A stretch of 6,084 nt of DNA, taken from contig MVCZ01000118.1 in NCBI GenBank assembly GCA_002049825.1, forward strand, positions 1 through 6,084. Direction: 5' to 3'. The position numbers were made by a program, and so were the translations under genes. The notes beneath the pieces were generated by a model that saw only the letters and a list, made by a program, of their open reading frames with translations, was not told where the DNA came from and ran no database searches. The stretch's first letter is position 1. The number at the start of each line of letters is the position of its first letter. This document shows positions 1-4,069 of this stretch, one piece after another. Source of the DNA: Candidatus Zhuqueibacterota bacterium 4484_188. GTDB lineage: Bacteria > Calditrichota > Calditrichia > RBG-13-44-9.

Positions 1-938
1 TACAATTCGGGATGCTGCAAATCCCATAATTTTGCTTCCGGATAATCTATCTCTTCCTCGATCTGAATTTTACCGAGTGGTTTAATTTGAACGGATCGCC
101 TGGTCGTTGAACAGACTTGGTTTTTATGGTTTGGGTTTCTGACTTCGAACCGGAGTTCACCTTGCAGCAACCGGCGACTACTGTTCTGAATTTTCACACA
201 TCCTTTTATCTTTCTGATTTGCGGGGTATTTAACACCCAGCAATCCTCGATAAAACAGGAATCGTGAGCAGTGAAAAAAAGTCCCCGGTCTAACCCACCA
301 AAGCCGTGGCTGGCGTGAAACCGGCGTTCGCCCCAGGACATTAGTTTGGTGTCCAGCCAGTCGAAGCGCCCGCCGGGATTGGTAATGCGGATTGCCAGCA
401 AATTCCTTTCACCCGCCCGGAGCGCTTCGCTCACAACGCAGGTAAAGCCGGTCTCGTTGATAATATTGTAGCCGACCAGTCTGCGGTTGAGATAAACTTC
501 GGCTCGTAACCGCGCCCCGCGAATATGCAGAATCACTTTCTTGCCGCGGAAGCTTTTCGGAACTTCGATTTCGCGCCACCACCAGGAAACGCCCCGGTAA
601 CCGCCGTTTTTCACCTGGGCATCCTCGTTTTCAAAATAGTACTCGTCATGGTACCTACGCCAGCCGAATTTTCTCCAGAAATACTGCTCCACTGTCGCCG
701 GTAATTTAACTTCAATTCCGGCAGCATTATTCAGCACCGCCCACCCGCCGGTCGGTGGATTGACGGGCAGCTTTTGTAAATCGACTTCTTCCGGCAGGTA
801 AATCCGGTCATTTTGCCAAGCAGCCGCCGTGTCGGGCAACAGCCGCCAGCCGGTGTCGGGAATTTGAAGTGTTTCCCGGGACAAACAGGTGGTAACAAAG
901 GTCAATATCAAGGCGAGCCAAATACTAAGCCGAATCAT
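1..938 (-). CDS. Glycoside hydrolase family 2 protein, N-terminal part (beta-galactosidase/beta-glucuronidase-like), runs off left edge
   Basis: This frame is open from an ATG at 936-938 to the window edge, giving 312 residues, with an AAGGA ribosome site nine bases upstream (948-952). Residues 1-20 form a hydrophobic signal peptide, so the enzyme is probably exported to periplasm or outer surface. Residues about 75-190 look like the GH2 sugar-binding jelly-roll: SWWWREIEVP at 118-127, then GKKVILHIRGARLRAEVYLN, then an LRAGERNLLAIRITNPGG stretch. Residues about 225-312 match the immunoglobulin-like GH2 domain and end in LWDLQHPEL, the family's usual LW..(E/Q)HP.LY edge before the catalytic barrel. 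The two catalytic glutamates lie beyond the window, so substrate (galactoside, glucuronide or mannoside) cannot be decided. GH2 enzymes hydrolyse beta-linked terminal sugars with retention. The gene shares its strand with the alpha-mannosidase at the other end of the window, which fits a glycan-degradation locus. Family call is firm; specificity is unknown. Confidence 0.88.
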   Translation of the reverse strand, partial: MIRLSIWLALILTFVTTCLSRETLQIPDTGWRLLPDTAAAWQNDRIYLPEEVDLQKLPVNPPTGGWAVLNNAAGIEVKLPATVEQYFWRKFGWRRYHDEYYFENEDAQVKNGGYRGVSWWWREIEVPKSFRGKKVILHIRGARLRAEVYLNRRLVGYNIINETGFTCVVSEALRAGERNLLAIRITNPGGRFDWLDTKLMSWGERRFHASHGFGGLDRGLFFTAHDSCFIEDCWVLNTPQIRKIKGCVKIQNSSRRLLQGELRFEVRNPNHKNQVCSTTRRSVQIKPLGKIQIEEEIDYPEAKLWDLQHPEL

Positions 939-1118
939 TGATTGTATTCCTTTTTACAATTTCTTTTCAGATTTAACAGGGCTCAAACAGAACGCCTTTT
1001 TAATTTACTTCAGAAAAAAGTGAATGCAAACAGTTGAGCAGAACAATTTTTACCGGATTCTACCCTCAGGTAACCGTTTTAAAAATAAATACCGGGGATT
1101 TAACGGGGAAATCCGGAT
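939..1118. other. Divergent intergenic region between GH2 gene and toxin-antitoxin module
   Basis: This AT-rich spacer separates the leftward GH2 gene from the rightward antitoxin gene. It contains the GH2 ribosome site (948-952). A plus-strand reading frame from a TTG at 1034 runs in phase into the antitoxin, but its first 46 residues resemble no protein I know and lie mostly upstream of the best promoter. I see no clear terminator and no convincing promoter for GH2. Confidence 0.4.
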
Positions 1119-1146
1119 TTGATTTTTTACTTTTATTACTTATATT
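1119..1146 (+). promoter_or_regulatory. Candidate sigma-70 promoter of the toxin-antitoxin module
   Basis: A TTGATT (1119-1124) is separated by 16 bases from TATATT (1141-1146), close to the TTGACA/TATAAT consensus. Transcription would start near 1153, giving a leader of about 20 bases that carries a GGAG ribosome site (1160-1163) eight bases before the ATG at 1172. This favours 1172 as the antitoxin start over the longer in-phase TTG start at 1034. The call rests on consensus matching only. Confidence 0.45.
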
Positions 1147-1171
1147 AGATAAGAAAGATGGAGAAGATGAG

Positions 1172-1375
1172 ATGGCGATTATTACTTTACCCAGAAGCGC
1201 AATAAAAGAAATAAGCGATAAATATGTCAAGCTTGAAATTCCGGAGGAAAAGTTTCCCATTCATAAAATTAATCTTGGTGTTTTGAAAAAAGCCCGCGGT
1301 TTATTAAAAGACACCAAAATCGACCCATTGAAATACCAGAGAAAATCGAGAAGTGAGTGGGATAGGCATGAATAA
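1172..1375 (+). CDS. VapB-like antitoxin of a type II toxin-antitoxin pair
   Basis: This predicts a 67-residue protein from the ATG at 1172, preceded by GGAG at 1160-1163. Its N-terminal half (MAIITLPRSAIKEISDKYVKL...) would be the dimerising and operator-binding part. The C-terminal tail, KIDPLKYQRKSRSEWDRHE, is charged and has the PL.YQR..R.EW pattern I associate with antitoxins paired with PIN toxins; such tails usually wrap and inhibit the toxin. Its stop codon overlaps the start of the PIN-domain frame (ATG at 1368-1370), the coupled arrangement normal for antitoxin-toxin operons. The same frame extends upstream to a TTG at 1034, giving 113 residues, but the added part looks non-coding. 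Because the toxin is broken, the antitoxin may now be an orphan. Assignment rests mainly on context and the tail motif, so the exact antitoxin family is uncertain. Confidence 0.7.
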   Translation: MAIITLPRSAIKEISDKYVKLEIPEEKFPIHKINLGVLKKARGLLKDTKIDPLKYQRKSRSEWDRHE

Positions 1376-1520
1376 ATTTTTCCTGGATACAAATATCTTC
1401 ATCTATTTCATGCAAGAGGTTCCGGAAGTAATTTCACCCGTTGTGCGAATGGATGAAACAAATCGAGACCTGGAAACCGCTTGCCGTAAGGCACCACTCT
1501 GTGGGAAGCGGTTCATTTGA
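1368..1520 (+). pseudogene. Truncated PIN-domain toxin (VapC-like)
   Basis: The frame begins at an ATG overlapping the antitoxin stop and reads MNKFFLDTNIFIYFMQEVPE. This is the first beta-strand and helix of a PIN-domain ribonuclease, and the D in FLDTNI is the first of its metal-binding acidic residues. VapC toxins are normally about 125-145 residues and carry three or four such acids; this frame ends after 50 residues. From about residue 21 (near 1430) the sequence no longer looks like a PIN protein and coincides with a hairpin-bearing segment, so the last ~29 residues are probably read through an inserted element. The rest of the PIN domain is not visible downstream in any frame, so this is a truncation rather than a clean interruption. 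The product should be inactive as a nuclease. A sequencing artefact is unlikely to explain loss of the whole remainder. Confidence 0.72.
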
Positions 1521-1566
1521 AATCACTTCAGTTTTAAGCCACCCTGCTAAAGCAGGGTGTTCATAA
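1432..1566 (+). mobile_element. Short hairpin-ended insertion, possibly an IS200/IS605-type MITE or right-end remnant
   Basis: The segment that replaces the PIN gene starts with an imperfect palindrome at 1432-1458, with arms TTTCACCCGTT and AATGGATGAAA around GTGCG. It ends with a perfect 8-bp hairpin at 1540-1559, CACCCTGC-TAAA-GCAGGGTG, followed by TTCAT. Single-stranded transposons of the IS200/IS605 family carry subterminal hairpins of this kind, and their right ends often have the form AAGCC-hairpin-TTCAC. No transposase gene is present, and there is no target duplication to check because that family makes none. A non-mobile palindromic repeat or the decayed tail of a TnpB gene are alternatives. 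The boundaries are approximate. Confidence 0.4.
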
Positions 1567-1589
1567 AAAGTATTTGTTGAATGACCACC
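1540..1589 (+). repeat. Hairpin-plus-tail repeat, copy A
   Basis: A perfect 8-bp stem with a TAAA loop (1540-1559) is followed by about 30 bases ending in TTGAATGACCACC. The same design, a CACC...GG.G hairpin, then TT, then an AT-rich stretch ending TTGA...CACC, recurs at 3632-3680 and 3993-4043. The tail similarity of this copy to the others is looser than between the other two. It is read in the same orientation in all three places. Confidence 0.5.
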
Positions 1590-1662
1590 TTGATAATCCA
1601 GGTGCTCTTATCCGATTGCGTAATATGGATAACTGCTTCAGCCATTCATAAATTAATTTTAT
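1567..1662. other. Short gene-free spacer between insertion and operon end
   Basis: This stretch lies between the disrupted toxin and the 3' end of the leftward operon. A plus-strand frame ending at the TAA at 1650-1652 (HLDNPGALIRLRNMDNCFSHS) has protein-like composition but no start or recognisable family, and may be the remains of a lost gene. An AT-only inverted repeat (TTATTTAAATAA, 1663-1674) overlaps the stop codon of the neighbouring gene; it is too weak to call a terminator. Confidence 0.3.
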
Positions 1663-2076
1663 TTATTTAAATAAGTTGGCGTTAGGGTTCTTATTTACTG
1701 AAATACTTTTTTTAACACTTCGTATGCCTATACTCTCTAATCCATTAAAAATTTCTTTTAATTCTTTACTTTCCTGCCAATTAATGAATGAGTTCATGTT
1801 TTTAAAAACAAAGTATGCCTCAAGATTAAGACCATTATCAGAACCACTTTCAACATTAATCTTCGCTAGTGATGATTCTTTTACTATTCTCTCAATTAAT
1901 TTCAATGGTGGATTATATACTGTCGCAACCGCCTGAGCTCGTAATACAAAAGTAATAGTTATATCTTCTTTGTCATTGTTATTTTTAATTTCATTGTCTT
2001 TTTGTGCTAAAAGAATAGTATTAGAAAAAAAATTGATAAGGGTAAATATTATAATTGCTCGCAAGACAGATAACAT
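1663..2076 (-). CDS. Small secreted protein of unknown function (third gene of AT-rich operon)
   Basis: This encodes 137 residues from an ATG with a strong AGGAG site six bases upstream (2083-2087). Residues 1-24 form a typical Sec signal peptide (hydrophobic IIIFTLINFF, then ILLA before Q25), so the mature protein of about 113 residues should be periplasmic or extracellular. A short asparagine/lysine-rich linker (about 26-38) precedes a domain with apparent strand-helix-strand-helix-strand order: ITFVLRAQAVATVY, a helix around LKLIERIVKES, LEAYFVF, a helix around WQESKELKEIF, and IRSVKKSISV. That order could be a ferredoxin-like alpha/beta sandwich such as the dabb/ABM type, but I see no catalytic motif, so this is a guess. 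There are no cysteines. It follows the ferredoxin gene by 53 bases on the same strand and is probably co-transcribed. Codon use is strongly AT-rich, like the rest of the operon and unlike the flanking glycosidases. Confidence 0.75.
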   Translation of the reverse strand: MLSVLRAIIIFTLINFFSNTILLAQKDNEIKNNNDKEDITITFVLRAQAVATVYNPPLKLIERIVKESSLAKINVESGSDNGLNLEAYFVFKNMNSFINWQESKELKEIFNGLESIGIRSVKKSISVNKNPNANLFK

Positions 2077-2129
2077 AAGAATCTCCTCTTATAAATATTT
2101 TAATTATATTTACGCTAAAAACTTAGATA

Positions 2130-2366
2130 TTAAAGTTGCCTTTTATGGATAGCTTCAACGGGACATATGTCGCGACAAATATACTGACATTCACTTTTAT
2201 CAAAGTTATGACATTTTTCTTGATCAACAATATAACATTCAGGTGAACAATTCGAACAATTATATATAGCTTCAGCTGGGCATTCAGGCACACATGCTCC
2301 GCAACGCACACATTTATCAATATCAATAACAACAGTATCATTCCACATAATGGAACCAGCGTTCAT
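2130..2366 (-). CDS. Small 2[4Fe-4S]-type ferredoxin with extra cysteines
   Basis: This encodes 78 residues. The ATG at 2364-2366 is chosen because AGGAG (2374-2378) sits seven bases upstream; an internal ATG (residue 7) lacks such a site. Residues 15-30 hold a textbook cluster motif, C19-x2-C22-x2-C25-x3-C29-P. The second half is unusual: C52-x7-C60-x3-C64-x3-C68-P, which looks like a second motif with an insertion, as in Allochromatium-type ferredoxins. Between them lies a further group, C37-x2-C40-x3-C44. There are eleven cysteines in all, more than the eight needed for two clusters. There is no export signal, so the protein should work in the cytoplasm or on its membrane face as a one-electron carrier. 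Its start lies 12 bases past the stop of the Tat-signal lipoprotein gene, so its ribosome site is nearly inside that gene, implying tight coupling. The electron donor and acceptor are not encoded in the window. Confidence 0.88.
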   Translation of the reverse strand: MNAGSIMWNDTVVIDIDKCVRCGACVPECPAEAIYNCSNCSPECYIVDQEKCHNFDKSECQYICRDICPVEAIHKRQL

Positions 2367-2378
2367 TATTAGTCTCCT

Positions 2379-2834
2379 CTAATTCTTTTTAATAAAGTGT
2401 TCTTTTAATATTTTTCGATTAACCGATGCAAGTTTTTGAATCGATGCTTTCGGATTATAAACAAGAATATCGCCTTTGGAGAGACCTTTAACAAATATAT
2501 TTGATTCGTTCTTTTTTTCTAAGTTTAATGAAATATATTCAAGAAAACATTTTCTTTTAATTATAACTAATCTAAAAACTCCAAAGGCCTTATCTTGCGC
2601 TGATAGAACAACTGAAGAAGGTATTACACATAAATCATTCGTTATATCACTTTCTTTTACCTTATAGGTTGGTAGTTGTCTTATAGCCTTTTCAATCTGT
2701 TGAGATAAATTTTTCTCATTATCAGTAGGACTTTTTGAACAAGAAAACCCAAGCTGTGATAAAAAAGGTAATCCGAATATAATTCCTAATGACTTAAAAA
2801 ATTCCCTTCTCGGAATAGAAATTTTGTTATACAT
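2379..2834 (-). CDS. Tat-signal lipoprotein with a domain resembling the C-terminal part of RND membrane-fusion proteins
   Basis: This encodes 151 residues from an ATG preceded by AAGGAG (2841-2846). The N-terminus PRREFFKSLG (residues 8-17) is a twin-arginine export motif, followed by a hydrophobic stretch and LGFSC, so C32 may be lipidated, although the lipobox is loose. A polar linker (33-60) leads to a compact domain. The pattern VIPSSVVL (70-77), two strands around FGVFRLV and FLEYISLNL, FVKGLSKGDILVYNP (114-128) and a final positively charged helix resembles the membrane-proximal domain of periplasmic adaptors of RND and MacA-type pumps (consensus vP..av......V.l....i...GL..Gd.V). The hairpin, lipoyl and barrel parts of a real adaptor (350-400 residues) are absent, so it cannot be a complete pump adaptor. 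It is the first gene of the operon and tightly linked to the ferredoxin gene. Tat export usually implies folding or cofactor loading before export, but the protein has only three cysteines and no visible cofactor motif. The adaptor resemblance is my own pattern match. Confidence 0.7.
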   Translation of the reverse strand: MYNKISIPRREFFKSLGIIFGLPFLSQLGFSCSKSPTDNEKNLSQQIEKAIRQLPTYKVKESDITNDLCVIPSSVVLSAQDKAFGVFRLVIIKRKCFLEYISLNLEKKNESNIFVKGLSKGDILVYNPKASIQKLASVNRKILKEHFIKKN

Positions 2835-2899
2835 TTTTTTCTCCTTATTTTATTATTGTTGTATAAGTGTCTAATGAACATATATAAAAAACATATGGA

Positions 2900-2928
2900 A
2901 TTATAAGAATTACAAAAGACCATTTAAA
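2900..2928 (-). promoter_or_regulatory. Candidate sigma-70 promoter of the lipoprotein-ferredoxin-secreted protein operon
   Basis: Read leftward, TTTAAA (2923-2928) is followed after 17 bases by a perfect TATAAT (2900-2905). Transcription would begin near 2893, leaving a leader of roughly 60 bases that ends in the AAGGAG site of the first gene. No operator palindrome stands out. The match is good, but the region is AT-rich, so chance matches are possible. Confidence 0.5.
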
Positions 2929-2929
2929 C

Positions 2930-3260
2930 TAATTTTACCAGATATTTCATTTAACAAATCTGAACTGGAACTTGAACAAAATCTATGTTAAAGACTAAAG
3001 TATTTGCGCGTATCTCAATGAAACTAAAAAAATGTAATCATTTGAAATCGAAAAGTCAAATTTTATTTTGTCTTTGATAAAAATTTTATAAACATATCGA
3101 AGCTTGTTTGCCAGCAAGCGGAAAATTAAATTGTTGCCTCTGCGCAAGAAGCATCTGCGAAAATTCAAATGCGAGCCGGAATCAACATGACGAAATCAGG
3201 AATCATTCCGACACCCACGACTGCCTCGTTCATCTCCTGAACAATCAAGCATTTTTTTAC
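2930..3260. other. Gene-free AT-rich region upstream of the operon
   Basis: No reading frame here has a start, ribosome site and protein-like composition. Around 3101-3230 the base composition rises, and one plus-strand frame gives a protein-like stretch (SRNQHDEIRNHSDTHDC) without a start, possibly a gene remnant or a copy of an intergenic repeat. A weak hairpin, GCTTG...CAAGC, lies near 3101-3120. The end of the region carries the first core copy of the CGTTCATCTCCTGAACAATC repeat (3227-3247). Confidence 0.3.
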
Positions 3261-3290
3261 CGCCACTGATTGTCACTGATTCACACTGAT
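3261..3290 (+). repeat. Three tandem 10-bp repeats sharing CACTGAT
   Basis: The decamers CGCCACTGAT, TGTCACTGAT and TCACACTGAT follow one another without gaps, placing CACTGAT at 3264, 3274 and 3284. The spacing is exactly one helical turn, so a protein could bind all three on one face. As I recall, similar ATCAGTG runs occur as intergenic filler in several bacterial groups, so a regulatory role is not implied. Confidence 0.6.
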
Positions 3291-3303
3291 GAGAAAAAAT
3301 TAT

Positions 3304-3385
3304 AGTTTTAATTATTTTGCCACCAATTGAAACTTTGTTCATCTCCTAAACAATCAGTGTTTCATCTTTTCGTGTATTTCGTGTG
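3304..3385 (+). repeat. Intergenic dispersed repeat, left copy
   Basis: This block matches 3854-3950 closely. The shared parts in order are AGTTTTAATNATTTTGCC, TAATTATTTTGCCACCAATT continuing to GAAACT, the core GTTCATCTCCTRAACAATC, and TTTCGTGTATTTCGTGTG. The left copy lacks a duplication of the ATTATTTTGCC part found in the right copy. It encodes nothing recognisable. Confidence 0.75.
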
Positions 3386-3398
3386 CTGCAAATATGGA

Positions 3399-3564
3399 CA
3401 TATCGCACCTACGGCGCTTGTATTCTTTTAAGGACACCGGTTGCTATATACATTTTGCCCTTAACAGGGCTAAGATTTATCAATGAAAAAGAACGGCTCC
3501 GTTAGGAGCAAAATGTTTATAGCAACACGCCCCACATCAAAAATAGCGCCGTAGGTGCGGTATG
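3399..3564. repeat. 166-bp element with nested inverted repeats (MITE-like)
   Basis: The outer arms are 3399-3418 and 3545-3564, twenty bases each with one mismatch; the perfect part is CGCACCTACGGCGCT and its complement. Inside, 3440-3458 and 3508-3526 (GTTGCTATATACATTTTGC and its complement) pair over 19 bases with one mismatch. Two small hairpins lie in the centre: GCCC-TTAACA-GGGC at 3457-3470 and GCTCC-GTTA-GGAGC at 3496-3509. A transcript from either strand could fold into a long multi-branched rod. There is no coding capacity. A non-autonomous transposable element or a palindromic intergenic repeat family are both possible. Confidence 0.7.
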
Positions 3565-3592
3565 TTTGATTATGTTGTTTCTTAAAATTTAC

Positions 3593-3622
3593 GATCATAT
3601 CAAAAATGATCATATCAAAAAT
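3593..3622 (+). repeat. Two tandem 15-bp repeats
   Basis: GATCATATCAAAAAT occurs twice in direct succession (3593-3607 and 3608-3622). It sits between the 166-bp inverted-repeat element and the hairpin repeat copy B. It looks like a slippage duplication and I assign no function. Confidence 0.75.
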
Positions 3623-3631
3623 GAATACGTT

Positions 3632-3680
3632 CACCCGGATGAATCCGGGTGTTTACTCAATACTTTTTTGAGACAACACC
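3632..3680 (+). repeat. Hairpin-plus-tail repeat, copy B
   Basis: A perfect 9-bp stem, CACCCGGAT-GA-ATCCGGGTG (3632-3651), is followed by an AT-rich tail ending TTTTTTGAGACAACACC. The tail is almost identical to that of copy C (3993-4043) and similar to copy A. The tail, but not the stem, is then repeated in the adjoining 78-bp tandem duplication. Confidence 0.6.
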
Positions 3681-3804
3681 TTGCTTTTCCCGCCGCGAAG
3701 CGGTTCCTATCTATGCCTATGGTACTGTGTTTACTCAATACTTTTTTGAGACAACACCTTGCTTTTCCCGCCGCGAAGCGGTTCCTATCTATGCCTATGG
3801 TACT
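3649..3804 (+). repeat. Perfect 78-bp tandem duplication
   Basis: Positions 3649-3726 and 3727-3804 are identical over all 78 bases. Each unit starts GTGTTTACTCAATAC, contains the TTTTTTGAGACAACACC tail of the hairpin repeat, a small CCGC-GAA-GCGG hairpin (3693-3703 in the first unit), and ends CTATGGTACT. Because 78 is a multiple of three, a plus-strand frame (3566-3895) stays open through both units and encodes two identical 26-residue blocks, but it lacks a ribosome site and is not credible as a gene. Perfect identity means the duplication is recent or an assembly artefact. Confidence 0.85.
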
Positions 3805-3853
3805 GAAAACGGTTTATAGTAAGCCAATAATATTTTTATTAGTACAACAAATT

Positions 3854-3959
3854 AGTTTTAATCATTTTGCCTGTAATTATTTTGCCACCAATTGAAACTT
3901 CGTTCATCTCCTGAACAATCATTGATTCATTTTTTCGTGTATTTCGTGTGTTTCGTGGG
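3854..3959 (+). repeat. Intergenic dispersed repeat, right copy, with TTTCGTG run
   Basis: This is the partner of 3304-3385, including the identical 26 bases at 3874-3899 (left copy 3309-3334) and the core at 3901-3921, which also occurs at 3227-3247. It ends in a run of near-repeats, TTTCGTGTATTTCGTGTG followed by TTTCGTGG (3934-3958). An extra AGTTTTAATCATTTTGCC segment precedes the shared part, which looks like a local partial duplication. Confidence 0.75.
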
Positions 3960-3992
3960 CTGTATAATAAAAAGACCTTTCGGGATTATTTG

Positions 3993-4043
3993 CACCATAC
4001 TAAAGCATGGCGTTAATCCAATAGAACTTTTTGAGACAACACC
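3993..4043 (+). repeat. Hairpin-plus-tail repeat, copy C (degenerate stem)
   Basis: CACCATAC-TAAA-GCATGGCG (3993-4012) is an imperfect version of the stem seen in copy A, with the same TAAA loop. It is followed by an AT-rich tail ending ACTTTTTGAGACAACACC (4026-4043), which matches copy B apart from one T. It ends 27 bases before the stop codon of the alpha-mannosidase gene, on that gene's downstream side. Confidence 0.55.
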
Positions 4044-4069
4044 AAACTTTAGTTTTGTGGAGCAAGAAC

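Noticed and set aside
1034..1171. N-terminal extension of the antitoxin from a TTG start
   Set aside because: The 46 added residues are unlike any antitoxin, no ribosome site precedes the TTG, and a good promoter and GGAG site place the start at 1172.
1570..1652. Possible gene remnant, in plus (HLDNPGALIRLRNMDNCFSHS) or minus (EWLKQLSILRNR, faintly like Abi_2-type abortive infection proteins)
   Set aside because: Both are short, without starts or full motifs, and only one strand could be real. The resemblance is too weak to name a family.
1676..1936. Plus-strand frame opposite the secreted-protein gene
   Set aside because: It is antisense to a gene with a signal peptide and strong ribosome site, and its own sequence has no recognisable feature.
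3566..3895. Plus-strand 109-residue frame containing two identical 26-residue blocks
   Set aside because: The protein repeat is just the translation of the 78-bp tandem DNA duplication. The frame has no ribosome site, its first part crosses the end of the inverted-repeat element and the 15-bp repeats, and its end lies in the dispersed intergenic repeat.
3227..3959. Repeat field considered as a CRISPR array
   Set aside because: The repeats differ in length, are not separated by uniform spacers, and no cas gene is present.
4044..4060. AAACT-TT-AGTTT palindrome after the alpha-mannosidase stop considered as a terminator
   Set aside because: The stem is only five A/T-rich pairs and no T-run follows it on the coding strand.
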